This document shows positions 7,742-16,251 of a stretch of DNA of 64,000 nt, in pieces. Origin of the DNA: Pedobacter soli. GTDB lineage: Bacteria > Bacteroidota > Bacteroidia > Sphingobacteriales > Sphingobacteriaceae. Numbering within the stretch: position 1 is the stretch's first letter; each line of letters begins with the position of its first letter. A program made the position numbers and the translations under genes. The notes beneath the pieces were generated by a model, which was not told the DNA's origin, ran no database searches, and was given only the letters and a program-made list of their open reading frames with translations. Location of the stretch: NCBI RefSeq assembly GCF_900101435.1, contig NZ_FMZH01000015.1, forward strand, positions 1-64,000, read 5' to 3'.

Positions 7742-9400
7742 TTATTTATTGGTTATTTCTGTTATCGGTTCTCCAACGGTACCATTTGGCATCTGGATGT
7801 GGAGCAGTGCGGCTAGCGTTGGTGCAATATCCGTCATATAATGCGTTGTATTGGTCGCACCAGATTTAATTCCCCAGCCCATAAATACCAATGGAATATG
7901 CGAATCGTAAGGGTTCCAGCTACCGTGTGTGGTACCAGTGCTGCCACCGTTAAACCAGTTCGGTTCTAAAACGTAATAAATATCGCCGCTTCTCCGTGCA
8001 TTATATCCATTGGTGATCATTTTTTTCTGGATTTCCTGAAGTGTGCTTTGCGAGATCCTTGAAATATCTACCGCATTCTGGAAACCATCTAAAGTTTTTA
8101 AGAATTCAACTGATGCTGATTTAATCACATCGAAGCTCACATTGCCTTTAGCAGTTTTATCGTGATCGAAAATAATCTGGTTGTTCATCGAACTTAAAAC
8201 CACATTGTTTACTTTGAATTTATCGTTCAGGTAAGCGTTCAATTTATTGGCAATATCCCTATCGCTTACTACACCAGAAGGCATTTTATTTTCTTTCATA
8301 AAACCCGGAACGTGTGCCGCACCATGATCGGCAGTTAAAAATACGGTGTACTTACCTTTACCTACTTTTTTATCCAGATAGTTGAAAAACTCTTCAATAT
8401 CTTTATCTAAACGCAGGTAAGTATCTTCTGCTTCGATAGAATTAGGTCCGTAAGCATGGCCAACATAATCGGTAGAAGAACAGCTTACCGCTAAGAAATC
8501 CGTAATGTTATCCTGACCTAAATCTTCTGATAAGATAGCCAGTTTAGCCAAATCTAAAGTAATGGTGTTGCCATAAGGCGTACTTCTGATGGCATCGTAG
8601 TTTTTATCGATATTTTGGGTTAACTGGTGCGGAAAAGTATTGTTTTTGCCTTCATACGCTTTGGCATCGGCCGTACTGTTTACGTAAGTGTTAATGGGGT
8701 ATAAAGTTTCCCAGTTTTTGGCATAAAACTTATTGGCCAGTTTCAATTTGTTGTAATCTGCAATCCAGGTTGGCACTTCTTTCATGTAATAGCTGCTGGT
8801 AATCCAGTTGCCGGTACTGCCCTGATACCAATAAGCAGCGTTTGCCGCGTGGCCTGCCGGAAGGATTGAACCTCTGTCTTTTAACGATATACCGATTACT
8901 TTACCTTTAAAATTGGTTGCTAGTCTCAACTCGTCGGTAATGGTGGTAGTTAGCATGTTTTTCGGCGACATATTTCCTTCAGATGAAGGTGTGCTGCCAA
9001 CAGTAGTTACAGTCGAATCTTCGGTACAATAAACATTCTTTTTGGTTTGCGGATCGTACCAATCGTTACCAATAATACCGTGTACAGCAGGTACTGAGCC
9101 GGTGTAGATACAGGTATGACCACATGCCGTATAAGTAGGGGTATAGGGAATAAAAGTGTTTTCTACTGAAAAACCTTCGTTTACCAGCCTTTTGAAACCA
9201 CCATTGGTATAGCGGTTATAATAACGGTACAGGTAATCCCAACGCATTTGATCTACAACCAGGCCAACCACTAATTTAGGGCGGGCTACTTCGGCAGGGA
9301 ATGCCTTAGCTGTTGCAGGTACGGTCTTTTTGGTTTGACCAAAAGCAATGGAAAAGGATAGGATAGAAATTGAAAAGATCAGACAAGGAATTTTTCTCAT
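7742..9400 (-). CDS. pafA: PafA-type alkaline phosphatase
   Basis: The 552-residue protein has a signal peptide (residues 1-21) and the alkaline phosphatase fold. The nucleophile is Thr91 in TYTACGHT. Lys174 and Arg176 in ISLKDRGSI stand 83 and 85 residues after it, exactly the spacing of Thr79, Lys162 and Arg164 in the Elizabethkingia PafA enzyme. Metal ligands include Asp50 (VVDQMRWD), TADHGAAH and the C-terminal THGSW. PafA is a periplasmic monoesterase that scavenges phosphate from organic esters, and unlike PhoA it works well in the presence of phosphate. The gene is monocistronic, with its own terminator. Confidence 0.92.
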   Translation of the reverse strand: MRKIPCLIFSISILSFSIAFGQTKKTVPATAKAFPAEVARPKLVVGLVVDQMRWDYLYRYYNRYTNGGFKRLVNEGFSVENTFIPYTPTYTACGHTCIYTGSVPAVHGIIGNDWYDPQTKKNVYCTEDSTVTTVGSTPSSEGNMSPKNMLTTTITDELRLATNFKGKVIGISLKDRGSILPAGHAANAAYWYQGSTGNWITSSYYMKEVPTWIADYNKLKLANKFYAKNWETLYPINTYVNSTADAKAYEGKNNTFPHQLTQNIDKNYDAIRSTPYGNTITLDLAKLAILSEDLGQDNITDFLAVSCSSTDYVGHAYGPNSIEAEDTYLRLDKDIEEFFNYLDKKVGKGKYTVFLTADHGAAHVPGFMKENKMPSGVVSDRDIANKLNAYLNDKFKVNNVVLSSMNNQIIFDHDKTAKGNVSFDVIKSASVEFLKTLDGFQNAVDISRISQSTLQEIQKKMITNGYNARRSGDIYYVLEPNWFNGGSTGTTHGSWNPYDSHIPLVFMGWGIKSGATNTTHYMTDIAPTLAALLHIQMPNGTVGEPITEITNK

Positions 9401-9469
9401 TTTATTTTTATTAATGCGGCTAAAGTAACCATTTTTGAATAAAGATATTTTGAACTCATTGTAAAGATA

Positions 9470-10759
9470 TTATAATGCTTCGGCTACCACAAAAGTACTT
9501 CCGCCAATGTAAATAAGGTCTTTTACACCAGCCGACTGGATGGCCATTGCCTTGGCTTCGGCTACGGATGAATAAGTGTTTCCTTTTAAGCCAAACCCGG
9601 CTGCCTGTTCTGCAAGCTCGTTGGCGGCTAAGCCACGTTCTAAATCGGGCTTGCAAAAATAATAAGCAGCATTTTTGGGCAGCAGCGACAAAACTTTCGA
9701 AATATCTTTGTCTTTAACCATCCCGAAAACAATATGCAGGTTTTGATAAGGTGTTTGGCTAATGTTTTTGATGACTTCGCTAATACCGGCTTCGTTGTGC
9801 CCTGTATCGCAAATAACCAGCGGACTTTTACTTAGAGTTTGCCAACGGCCTTGCAAACCGGTTTGTTTTTTAACCTGACTGATGCCTTTGTAAATGCTTT
9901 GTTCGTTGGTTTTGATTTCGGTTTGTGCATTGAGCACAGCAAGTGCTTCTAAAACCGTTAAAATATTTTTATGCTGATAGACCCCTGTAAGATCGCTTTG
10001 CAGGTTTTTATATTTGATTTCTTCGCCCTGATAAACTGATAATGACAGTTTATTATTCACCAGTTTAAAATCGCGCGCGGTTAAAACCTGATCGGCAAAA
10101 ACAATTGGGGCATTCATCTCTTTAGCCTTTTTATTAAATACAGGTGCCGATTCGGGGTGGGTTTCGCCGATTACAACCGGGGTATTTTTTTTAATGATTC
10201 CGGCCTTTTCACCAGCAATTTCGGTTAGGGTATTACCCAGCATGTTGGTGTGGTCTAAGCTGATATTGGTAATTACAGAAGTAAGCGGACTGATGATATT
10301 GGTCGAGTCTAAACGGCCACCTAAACCTACTTCAATGATGGCAATATCTACCTGATGCCTGGCAAAACAATCGAATGCCAAGGCTACGGTAACTTCAAAA
10401 AATGAAGGTTCAACCTTTTCAATCAGTTGTCGCTGATTCTTAACAAAAGCAATCACCTCACTTTTGCTGATCATTTTACCGTTAATGCGGATCCGCTCAC
10501 GAAAATCTTTTAAATGCGGCGAAGTGTATAACCCCGTTTTGTAGCCCTGTGCCTGTAAAACTGAAGCCAGCATGTGCGAGGTTGAGCCTTTACCATTGGT
10601 ACCGCCTACATGGATACTTTTAAATTTATCCTGCGGATTGCCCAGCGCTTCGCAGAAAATGATGGTATTGGTTAAATCTTTTTTAAAGGCCGAAGCACCT
10701 ACACGGGTAAACATGGGCAGTTTACTGTATAAATAATCGAGTGTTTGCTGGTAGTTCAT
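9470..10759 (-). CDS. folC: FolC: dihydrofolate synthase / folylpolyglutamate synthase
   Basis: This 429-residue Mur-ligase-like enzyme adds glutamate to dihydropteroate and to tetrahydrofolates. Motifs in order are the ATP loop VGGTNGKGSTS (residues about 48-58), TSPHLKDFRERIRING, EVGLGGRLDSTN, and DHTNMLGNTLTEIAGEKAGI. The open frame extends 38 codons further upstream. I start at the ATG at 10759 because MNYQQTLDYLYSKLPMF is the family's usual N-terminus, and a -7 element (TATATTTG, 10769-10776 in reverse) lies just upstream. It lies downstream of the TonB gene but is separated from it by a terminator. Confidence 0.95.
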   Translation of the reverse strand: MNYQQTLDYLYSKLPMFTRVGASAFKKDLTNTIIFCEALGNPQDKFKSIHVGGTNGKGSTSHMLASVLQAQGYKTGLYTSPHLKDFRERIRINGKMISKSEVIAFVKNQRQLIEKVEPSFFEVTVALAFDCFARHQVDIAIIEVGLGGRLDSTNIISPLTSVITNISLDHTNMLGNTLTEIAGEKAGIIKKNTPVVIGETHPESAPVFNKKAKEMNAPIVFADQVLTARDFKLVNNKLSLSVYQGEEIKYKNLQSDLTGVYQHKNILTVLEALAVLNAQTEIKTNEQSIYKGISQVKKQTGLQGRWQTLSKSPLVICDTGHNEAGISEVIKNISQTPYQNLHIVFGMVKDKDISKVLSLLPKNAAYYFCKPDLERGLAANELAEQAAGFGLKGNTYSSVAEAKAMAIQSAGVKDLIYIGGSTFVVAEAL

Positions 10760-10768
10760 AATACGGCT

Positions 10769-10776
10769 CAAATATA
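10769..10776 (-). promoter_or_regulatory. -7 promoter element of folC
   Basis: CAAATATA on the plus strand reads TATATTTG on the minus strand, a perfect TAnnTTTG, only 9 bases before the folC ATG. No clear -33 box was found. A very short leader is implied. Confidence 0.5.
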
Positions 10777-10860
10777 AGCCGAGGATTGCGATTCTGAAAT
10801 GAAATAATGAAGATTTTGAAGTAGGGGAGAAAACAGACCACCAGTAAAATAGGCTATAAA

Positions 10861-10892
10861 CAAAAAAGCACAAGTGTTTACCTGTGCTTTTG
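10861..10892 (-). terminator. Terminator of the SPOR-ExbB-ExbD-TonB operon
   Basis: AAAAGCACAAG (10864-10874) pairs with CCTGTGCTTTT (10881-10891) with one mismatch. On the minus strand the stem is followed by TTTTTT. It lies 18 bases after the TonB-like stop codon. Confidence 0.8.
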
Positions 10893-10910
10893 AATTATTT
10901 ATTAAAATGA

Positions 10911-11726
10911 TTATTTCACTTTGAAGTTGAATACTACAACTCCGGTTTGATTATCCCCACCAACTTCAGTTTTACTTAATGAAGATTGCAGAACTGCTTT
11001 AATACATTTGTTTACCAGTTCGGTATCGGTAATAGTAGAGCCTTTTAGCTCCTGATTAGCACGGATTATGTCACCGTTTTTATTAAAATAAATGCGGATG
11101 GCCACTCTACCAGTTTTTTGTCCATCATCTTGTGGAACTACAAGATTAGAAAAATGTCTGAGGGCGATAGGCTTATTTCCAAAACCTGAACCACCTTCAC
11201 CATAATTGTTAGCCAGTGGATCACCATTTACTGAACCCTGGTTTCCTGGTGTGCTGCCGGTTCCATCGCCCTGACCCTGGCCAGTACTTTTTTTACCTTT
11301 GTATAAGGCTGCCTGGTTAATGGTAGGCTTTGCAGGCTTTTCTTCGGTTTGTGCTGTTGGGGTAGTGGCTTTAACTTTGGTTGGCTTGGTATTTACCGCT
11401 AAAGCATCCTCTGTATTCTGGGTTTGTATTTCCTTATCGGTCGATTCAGTCGATTTATTTGGGGTAACTTTTTCTTCAGGGGTAACTTTGTCCGGCACTT
11501 TACCATTGGCATTCGGATCAACAGATGGCTCTTCAATGCTGGTGTAATCATCGCCCATGCCTTCTGCTGCTGTACCGTAATTTACTACCATACCACCCAT
11601 ACCAATATCTTCTGGCGGCTGGAACGAGCCGATTACAATGAAAAAGCTGATCGCAAGCAGAAAAGCCATTATCCCGGTAGAAATGGCAACTGCTTTTGGG
11701 TAATTATTTTCTTCTGCAGTATTCAT
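10911..11726 (-). CDS. TonB-family energy transducer
   Basis: The 271-residue protein has the TonB build. One N-terminal membrane helix (residues about 12-34) is followed by a long Pro/Thr/Lys/Glu-rich periplasmic linker (about 60-140) and a Gly-rich stretch. A C-terminal TonB-like domain follows (about 185-271: GRVAIRIYFNKNGDIIRANQ). TonB links the inner-membrane proton motor to outer-membrane receptors. The position directly after ExbB and ExbD homologues, with TAATG stop-start overlap, indicates one complex. Sequence conservation in the linker is low, as usual. Confidence 0.85.
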   Translation of the reverse strand: MNTAEENNYPKAVAISTGIMAFLLAISFFIVIGSFQPPEDIGMGGMVVNYGTAAEGMGDDYTSIEEPSVDPNANGKVPDKVTPEEKVTPNKSTESTDKEIQTQNTEDALAVNTKPTKVKATTPTAQTEEKPAKPTINQAALYKGKKSTGQGQGDGTGSTPGNQGSVNGDPLANNYGEGGSGFGNKPIALRHFSNLVVPQDDGQKTGRVAIRIYFNKNGDIIRANQELKGSTITDTELVNKCIKAVLQSSLSKTEVGGDNQTGVVVFNFKVK

Positions 11727-12127
11727 TATTTTTTAGGCTCAACAGCTAAAACAAGTTTTAATTTCAGTTTATTGGCAACATCATAGGCTACCATAATGTT
11801 TTCGGCAGGTACATTTTTAGCTACGTACAAAATGATGGTTAAATCGGGTGCCAGTTTCTGGAAGCCTTCAATAACCGGTTGTAACTGATCTTCTGGTGTC
11901 GGTTTCTTATCAACGAAATAATTTAACTTTTCGTCTATCGTTACCGTAACTGCTTTTTTGGCTGTAGATTGTTGTCCACTCGATGATTGAGGCAACAACA
12001 ATTTAACTACCTGGGGATTTACCACAGCAGATGCCAACAGGAAAAACAGCATCAGGAAAAACATGATGTCGTTTAGTGCCGATGTATGTACTTCTACACC
12101 TCCTTTTGTTCTTTTGCGTAAATTCAT
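11726..12127 (-). CDS. ExbD/TolR-family biopolymer transport protein
   Basis: The 133-residue protein has a short cytoplasmic start (MNLRKRTKGGVEVHTSALND), one membrane helix (IMFFLMLFFLLASAV, about 21-35) and a periplasmic domain. The Asp just before the helix (LNDIMFFLM, residue 20) is the conserved protonatable residue of ExbD/TolR. It forms the proton-driven motor with the upstream ExbB homologue. Start and stop codons overlap those of both neighbours (TAATG at 12127 and 11726), so expression is coupled. Confidence 0.92.
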   Translation of the reverse strand: MNLRKRTKGGVEVHTSALNDIMFFLMLFFLLASAVVNPQVVKLLLPQSSSGQQSTAKKAVTVTIDEKLNYFVDKKPTPEDQLQPVIEGFQKLAPDLTIILYVAKNVPAENIMVAYDVANKLKLKLVLAVEPKK

Positions 12128-12831
12128 TATTTGCCCGGTTCTTCTAATAAATCAATAAAGTCAATTGCATCGGTCTCCATTTTAAGGATGATTTTCTCAA
12201 CCATAATGTTTAAGATATGGTAAAGCACATAGGCAATAATACCGATAATTAACCCTGTTGCCGAGGTAATCATCTTGGTATATAAACCACCGGAAATGGT
12301 TCCGATTTCGATAGCGCCTTTAATGGATACCTGGTGGAAAATGGTGATTACCCCCACAATGGTTCCTACGAAACCAAGCATCGGTGCAATACCTGCAACA
12401 ATACCCAATATGCTGATGTTTTTTTCTAGTTTAGAAACCTCTAATTTACCCACGTTCTCAATAGCGCCTTCAATTTCTTTAATCGGGCGGCCAATGCGTC
12501 TTAAACCTTTTTGCAACATGCGCGAAAGGGGAGAATTATTGTTTCTTAAAAGCGACATAGCTCCATCTAAATTACCCGATTGGATATATGATCTGATCTG
12601 GCCCATCAGGTTCGATTCGTCTTTAGTAGCTTTTTTAATGGTTAAATAACGTTCTACAAATATAACCAGTGCTAAAAAGGCTAAAAATGCCAGGGGAATC
12701 ATTACCCAGCCGCCTTTAAATAATAAATCAATAAAATGTAGTTCTGGTGCAGGCTGTGTTACGGCCTGGTTAATTGCATTTGCTGTGTCTTGTAATGCTT
12801 GTGTGGTGTCTTGAATTAATAAAGTTATCAT
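12127..12831 (-). CDS. MotA/TolQ/ExbB-family proton channel protein
   Basis: The 234-residue inner-membrane protein has the family plan: a first helix at about residues 38-60 (GGWVMIPLAFLAFLALVIFV), a cytoplasmic stretch, and two closely spaced helices at about 140-165 and 180-210. The conserved PMLGFVGTIVGVITIF segment lines the proton pathway. An extra N-terminal stretch rich in Gln and Ala (DTTQALQDTANAINQAV) precedes the first helix, as in many Bacteroidota ExbB proteins. It is coupled by TAATG overlaps to the SPOR gene before it and the ExbD gene after it. Confidence 0.92.
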   Translation of the reverse strand: MITLLIQDTTQALQDTANAINQAVTQPAPELHFIDLLFKGGWVMIPLAFLAFLALVIFVERYLTIKKATKDESNLMGQIRSYIQSGNLDGAMSLLRNNNSPLSRMLQKGLRRIGRPIKEIEGAIENVGKLEVSKLEKNISILGIVAGIAPMLGFVGTIVGVITIFHQVSIKGAIEIGTISGGLYTKMITSATGLIIGIIAYVLYHILNIMVEKIILKMETDAIDFIDLLEEPGK

Positions 12832-14501
12832 TATGGTTGTGTGTTGTTAAATATTTGTTGTACGTAGTAACCCTTTCCCTTGAGTTTTTTCTGTAATAAA
12901 TCTTTTTGTGCTACGGCTTCTTTTTCGTTGGTGAAAGTACCCAAACTCACATTCTGGCGTTTACCTGGCATTTTCGCAATTTTTGCATTAATACCCACCT
13001 TTTTTAAGGTTTTGATATATTGTTCTGCTTTTTCAACGCTTCCGAATGATGCGCCAATTACTTCGAAAGTGGCAGGACCTGTTTTTTTAGCTTCTGTTTC
13101 CGGTTTGGCAGGTGTTGTTTCTGCTTTTGGGGCAACTGGTGTTACTTTAGGAGCTGTTTTTTTTAGGGTATCAGCCTTTTTCTGCACCTGGTTGGCTTTT
13201 AAAATGCTATCGGTTTTGGCGATAGAATCTTGTTTCGCTTTTAGGGTATCTACAGCCACTTTTGGCGAATCGACAGTTACCGGATTTGTGATTGCAGGTT
13301 CGGATTGCCCGTTAAACAATTCGGGTTTAACCAGATAGGTAATGGCAGCCGCAATAATAATGATCAGTGCTATGATTACCACTTTTAACCAGGTAGACAT
13401 CCCTGCTGTTTGCGTATCGTGATCAATCGGATCGTGCCCAAAACGGTTCGGGTGTTCTTCGTGCTGATGCTTTATAAAGGCTGGAGCTTCAATAACAGAT
13501 TCAGCAGGTTTAGCCTCTTCCTCAAGCGGGATGTAAGTTTTAGGAGTCTCCGGTTCGGGAGTGAGCCTGAAACGGTTCGGATCTTCCTGGTGTTTTGGTG
13601 TGAATACATCTGGTGATTCAGCAACAGTATCTTCTGATTCTGGTTTATGGCCAAAACGGTCGGGATGTTCCTCATGCTGATGTACTACCGCAGGCGGAAC
13701 TTCCACTTCCTGTGCTTCGGCAGCTTTATTGGCTTTTTCTGATTCTGGTGGATGTCCAAAACGGTTAGGATGTTCCTCGTGCTGGTGTATTACTGCTTCA
13801 GGAACGGCTACTTCATGCTGTTCTTCAATATGGCTTGCTTCTTCCGATTCAGGTGTTTCTATTTCGGCCGGATCCGGAACAGTCGAAGCAGGCGTTTCAG
13901 CAGTTTTTTCAACCGCATGTTCGGTATGCTGTAAGGTGTTTTTAAGATCGTCTTTTACTTCATCCAGCTCCACATTTTCAATTACCGGTTGCTGGTACGA
14001 TTTATTTTGGAAAGGTGCAGGAGCAACTGGTGCTTCGGCAATTTCATCGTAAACGGCTTCATCTTCTTTGGCAGGTGTTGTCTGCGTTTCTTCAACAGCA
14101 GTTTCGCTCAGCGATGGTAATCCGTAAAATTCCGAACCATAGTTCATGTTTTTAATCGGTTCGAAATCCAATCCCTGTTCGGTAAAAAACAAACGGCCGG
14201 TATTTTCTAACTCAATTTCATGATCCAGCTCCAGCTTTTGGTTTACTTCTTCAACAAACTGAGCAATGTAATATTGGGCACTTTCTGCAGAGATATTTCT
14301 TTTGGCTGCAATAAAATCGGTTAGTGCTTTTTCTTCGGTAACACCGACTGCAAACTGAAGGGTATAGCCTGGAGGTAAAAACGTTTGTTTTTCCTTATCG
14401 TATCTACCGGGATATTTCTTTTTATAAAAAGTTCCCAAGCCGGTAATACCAACTTCTTTGCGTTGCTGCAAGAGCTCTAAAAGGTATGATAAGATATCCA
14501 T
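12831..14501 (-). CDS. SPOR-domain membrane protein with CCDC81-type HU domain and His-rich repeats
   Basis: The 556-residue protein begins with an HU-like domain of the CCDC81 bacterial type (residues 1-115: ILSYLLELLQQRKEV, GLGTFYKKKYPGRYD). A long acidic region contains four copies of a motif HQHEEHPNRFGHxPE (about 239-254, 274-289, 303-316 degenerate, 345-358). A single membrane helix (about 371-390) and an Ala/Lys/Pro linker lead to a C-terminal SPOR domain (about 480-556: FEVIGASFGSVEKAEQYIK). SPOR domains bind denuded glycan strands at division sites, and HU-like folds bind nucleic acid. The predicted layout puts the HU and repeats in the cytoplasm and SPOR in the periplasm. It heads the operon with ExbB, ExbD and TonB. 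Confidence 0.85.
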   Translation of the reverse strand: MDILSYLLELLQQRKEVGITGLGTFYKKKYPGRYDKEKQTFLPPGYTLQFAVGVTEEKALTDFIAAKRNISAESAQYYIAQFVEEVNQKLELDHEIELENTGRLFFTEQGLDFEPIKNMNYGSEFYGLPSLSETAVEETQTTPAKEDEAVYDEIAEAPVAPAPFQNKSYQQPVIENVELDEVKDDLKNTLQHTEHAVEKTAETPASTVPDPAEIETPESEEASHIEEQHEVAVPEAVIHQHEEHPNRFGHPPESEKANKAAEAQEVEVPPAVVHQHEEHPDRFGHKPESEDTVAESPDVFTPKHQEDPNRFRLTPEPETPKTYIPLEEEAKPAESVIEAPAFIKHQHEEHPNRFGHDPIDHDTQTAGMSTWLKVVIIALIIIIAAAITYLVKPELFNGQSEPAITNPVTVDSPKVAVDTLKAKQDSIAKTDSILKANQVQKKADTLKKTAPKVTPVAPKAETTPAKPETEAKKTGPATFEVIGASFGSVEKAEQYIKTLKKVGINAKIAKMPGKRQNVSLGTFTNEKEAVAQKDLLQKKLKGKGYYVQQIFNNTQP

Positions 14502-14940
14502 TCGGGTAAAATTAGCGTTTTTATTTTAATTTGTTAATTCTACCTTCAAATGTAGCAATGGCCATATTTTTAATTTTCGGTTAAAAAATTGAATACAAGA
14601 AAGATATGATTTTTTATGGATGATAACGATTTAAATTAAGTATTAGCAAAAATGATACCTGTATCTACCCAAACATAACGTAGATAAACGCTGAAATGTT
14701 ATATCCGCAGGCAAGTGACTTAACTTTTATACCATTTTTGGGGCATTTGCATCGCTTGTGATAAGGTATTAACGATTAAATTTATTTAATATTTTTATGA
14801 TTTTTTTGGTAGCTATTTTGCACACCCGTTGGTTTTTTTATATTTGGTTTTAACAAACTGTACGCTCCAATGGAAAACAAATTCAGCGAAAACTTTTTCG
14901 GTAAGCTTCACCTATCAAGGCATTATATCTTTCAATAATA
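14502..14940. promoter_or_regulatory. Divergent promoter region, SPOR/TonB operon and SWIM/MoxR operon
   Basis: The 439-bp gap holds promoters for both directions and no gene. For the plus-strand operon, TTTG (14817-14820), 18 bases, then TATATTTG (14839-14846) is a full Bacteroidota promoter, placing the start of transcription about 90 bases before the ATG at 14941. For the minus-strand operon, TACATTTG (14547-14554 in reverse) lies 46 bases before the ATG at 14501, without an obvious -33 box. The rest is AT-rich and unremarkable. Confidence 0.6.
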
Positions 14941-16251
14941 ATGCAGTTTACTCATGATCAGATTTTAAAACTGGCGCCAGATGATGCATCTGTTAAAGCC
15001 GGTAAAGCATTGGCAACTTCATCTAAATGGATTGTAGCAGCCTTTAATGAAAAAGCACTATGGGGCGATTGCCAGGGTAGTGGCAAAACGCCATATAAAA
15101 CCATTATAGATTTAAGTAATCTGGCATTTAAATGCTCTTGCCCGAGTCGTAAATTTCCCTGCAAACATGGTCTGGGACTTCTTTTTCTGTATGCTTCCCA
15201 TCCATCGGTTTTTTCTGGTGAGAAGGATCTGGTACCATACGTAGCCGAATGGATTAATAAACGCGCTGCTAAACAGGAAGAAAAGAAACCAAATGAAGAT
15301 ACTGTGGTGGATGAGAAAGCGCAGCAAAAAAGAGTAGAAGCAAGGGCTAAAAAAGTTGATTTGGGTGTTGAAGAGCTCAGGCTTTGGATTAAAGATTTGG
15401 TGCGCACCGGGATCATGCGCATTCCGCAAAATGCATACGATTTTAACAAAAATATAGCGGCCAGAATGGTTGATGCCCAGGCCGGTGGTTTGGCAAATAA
15501 CCTCAAGAGATTAAGTAGTATCAATTTCTATCAGGATGGCTGGCAAAAAACGCTGATCAAATCATTAAGCAAAACCTATTTGCTTACAGAGGCCTACAAA
15601 AATCAGGAATTACTAAGCAACGAGCTTAAACAGGAAGTAAGATCACTAATTGGATGGAATACGCCAAAAGAACAAGTGTTGGCCACTACAGGTGTAACCG
15701 ACGATTGGTTTGTATTGTCGATAGATATAACAGAGGACAATAATCTGAGAACGGAAAAAATCTGGATGTATGGTAAAGGCACCAAACGTTACGCCCTGAT
15801 CATTAATTTTTATACTGCTGTGCAGGTTAATACCAATAACATCGTATCGGGTAATGTAATTTGTGCAGAACTGGTCTTTTATCCATCTCCTTCACCTTTA
15901 AGAGCCTTATTTAAGGGTGAAGTTCAGAAAGAGAACTCACAGCTTTTACCGGAAACGCAAAACCATATTGCCGACCTTTTTAGCCATGTTTCGGGTTTAT
16001 TAACCGTAAATCCGTTTGTGGAAGAAATCCCTTTTTTGCTGTCTTCTATAAAGGTTGTTTTCGAAAATGAAGCCTGGCTGCTGGTTGATGCTGATCAGAA
16101 AACTATTTTATTAAGTAATCTTGAAGACGAATGTTGGCTAATCCTATCCATCACTAAAGGTAAATCTTTTGTTTGTTTTGGGATTTATCAGAACGAGCAG
16201 TTTAATGTATCATCGTTGTTTATAAATGCTAAATATTATCCGGTAAAATGA
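14941..16251 (+). CDS. SWIM zinc-finger protein
   Basis: The 436-residue protein carries a SWIM zinc finger near its N-terminus: Cys65, Cys67, Cys74 and His76 in FKCSCPSRKFPCKHGLGL, the CxCxnCxH pattern. SWIM fingers bind DNA or proteins. The rest (about 100-436) has no motif I recognise; a charged segment at 106-130 probably links two parts. It is first in a five-gene operon and its stop codon overlaps the next start (ATGA). By context it corresponds to the SWIM protein of E. coli yehLMPQ-type clusters. There the SWIM protein is larger, so this one and the next gene may represent its two halves. Confidence 0.85.
   Translation: MQFTHDQILKLAPDDASVKAGKALATSSKWIVAAFNEKALWGDCQGSGKTPYKTIIDLSNLAFKCSCPSRKFPCKHGLGLLFLYASHPSVFSGEKDLVPYVAEWINKRAAKQEEKKPNEDTVVDEKAQQKRVEARAKKVDLGVEELRLWIKDLVRTGIMRIPQNAYDFNKNIAARMVDAQAGGLANNLKRLSSINFYQDGWQKTLIKSLSKTYLLTEAYKNQELLSNELKQEVRSLIGWNTPKEQVLATTGVTDDWFVLSIDITEDNNLRTEKIWMYGKGTKRYALIINFYTAVQVNTNNIVSGNVICAELVFYPSPSPLRALFKGEVQKENSQLLPETQNHIADLFSHVSGLLTVNPFVEEIPFLLSSIKVVFENEAWLLVDADQKTILLSNLEDECWLILSITKGKSFVCFGIYQNEQFNVSSLFINAKYYPVK

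Noticed and set aside
10760..10873. Upstream extension of folC by 38 codons
   Set aside because: It contains the folC -7 element and a terminator-adjacent region; the family begins at MNYQQTLDYL.
12275..14052. Several long plus-strand open frames opposite the ExbB and SPOR genes
   Set aside because: They are antisense shadows of well-supported genes, rich in Ser and Cys, with no family features.
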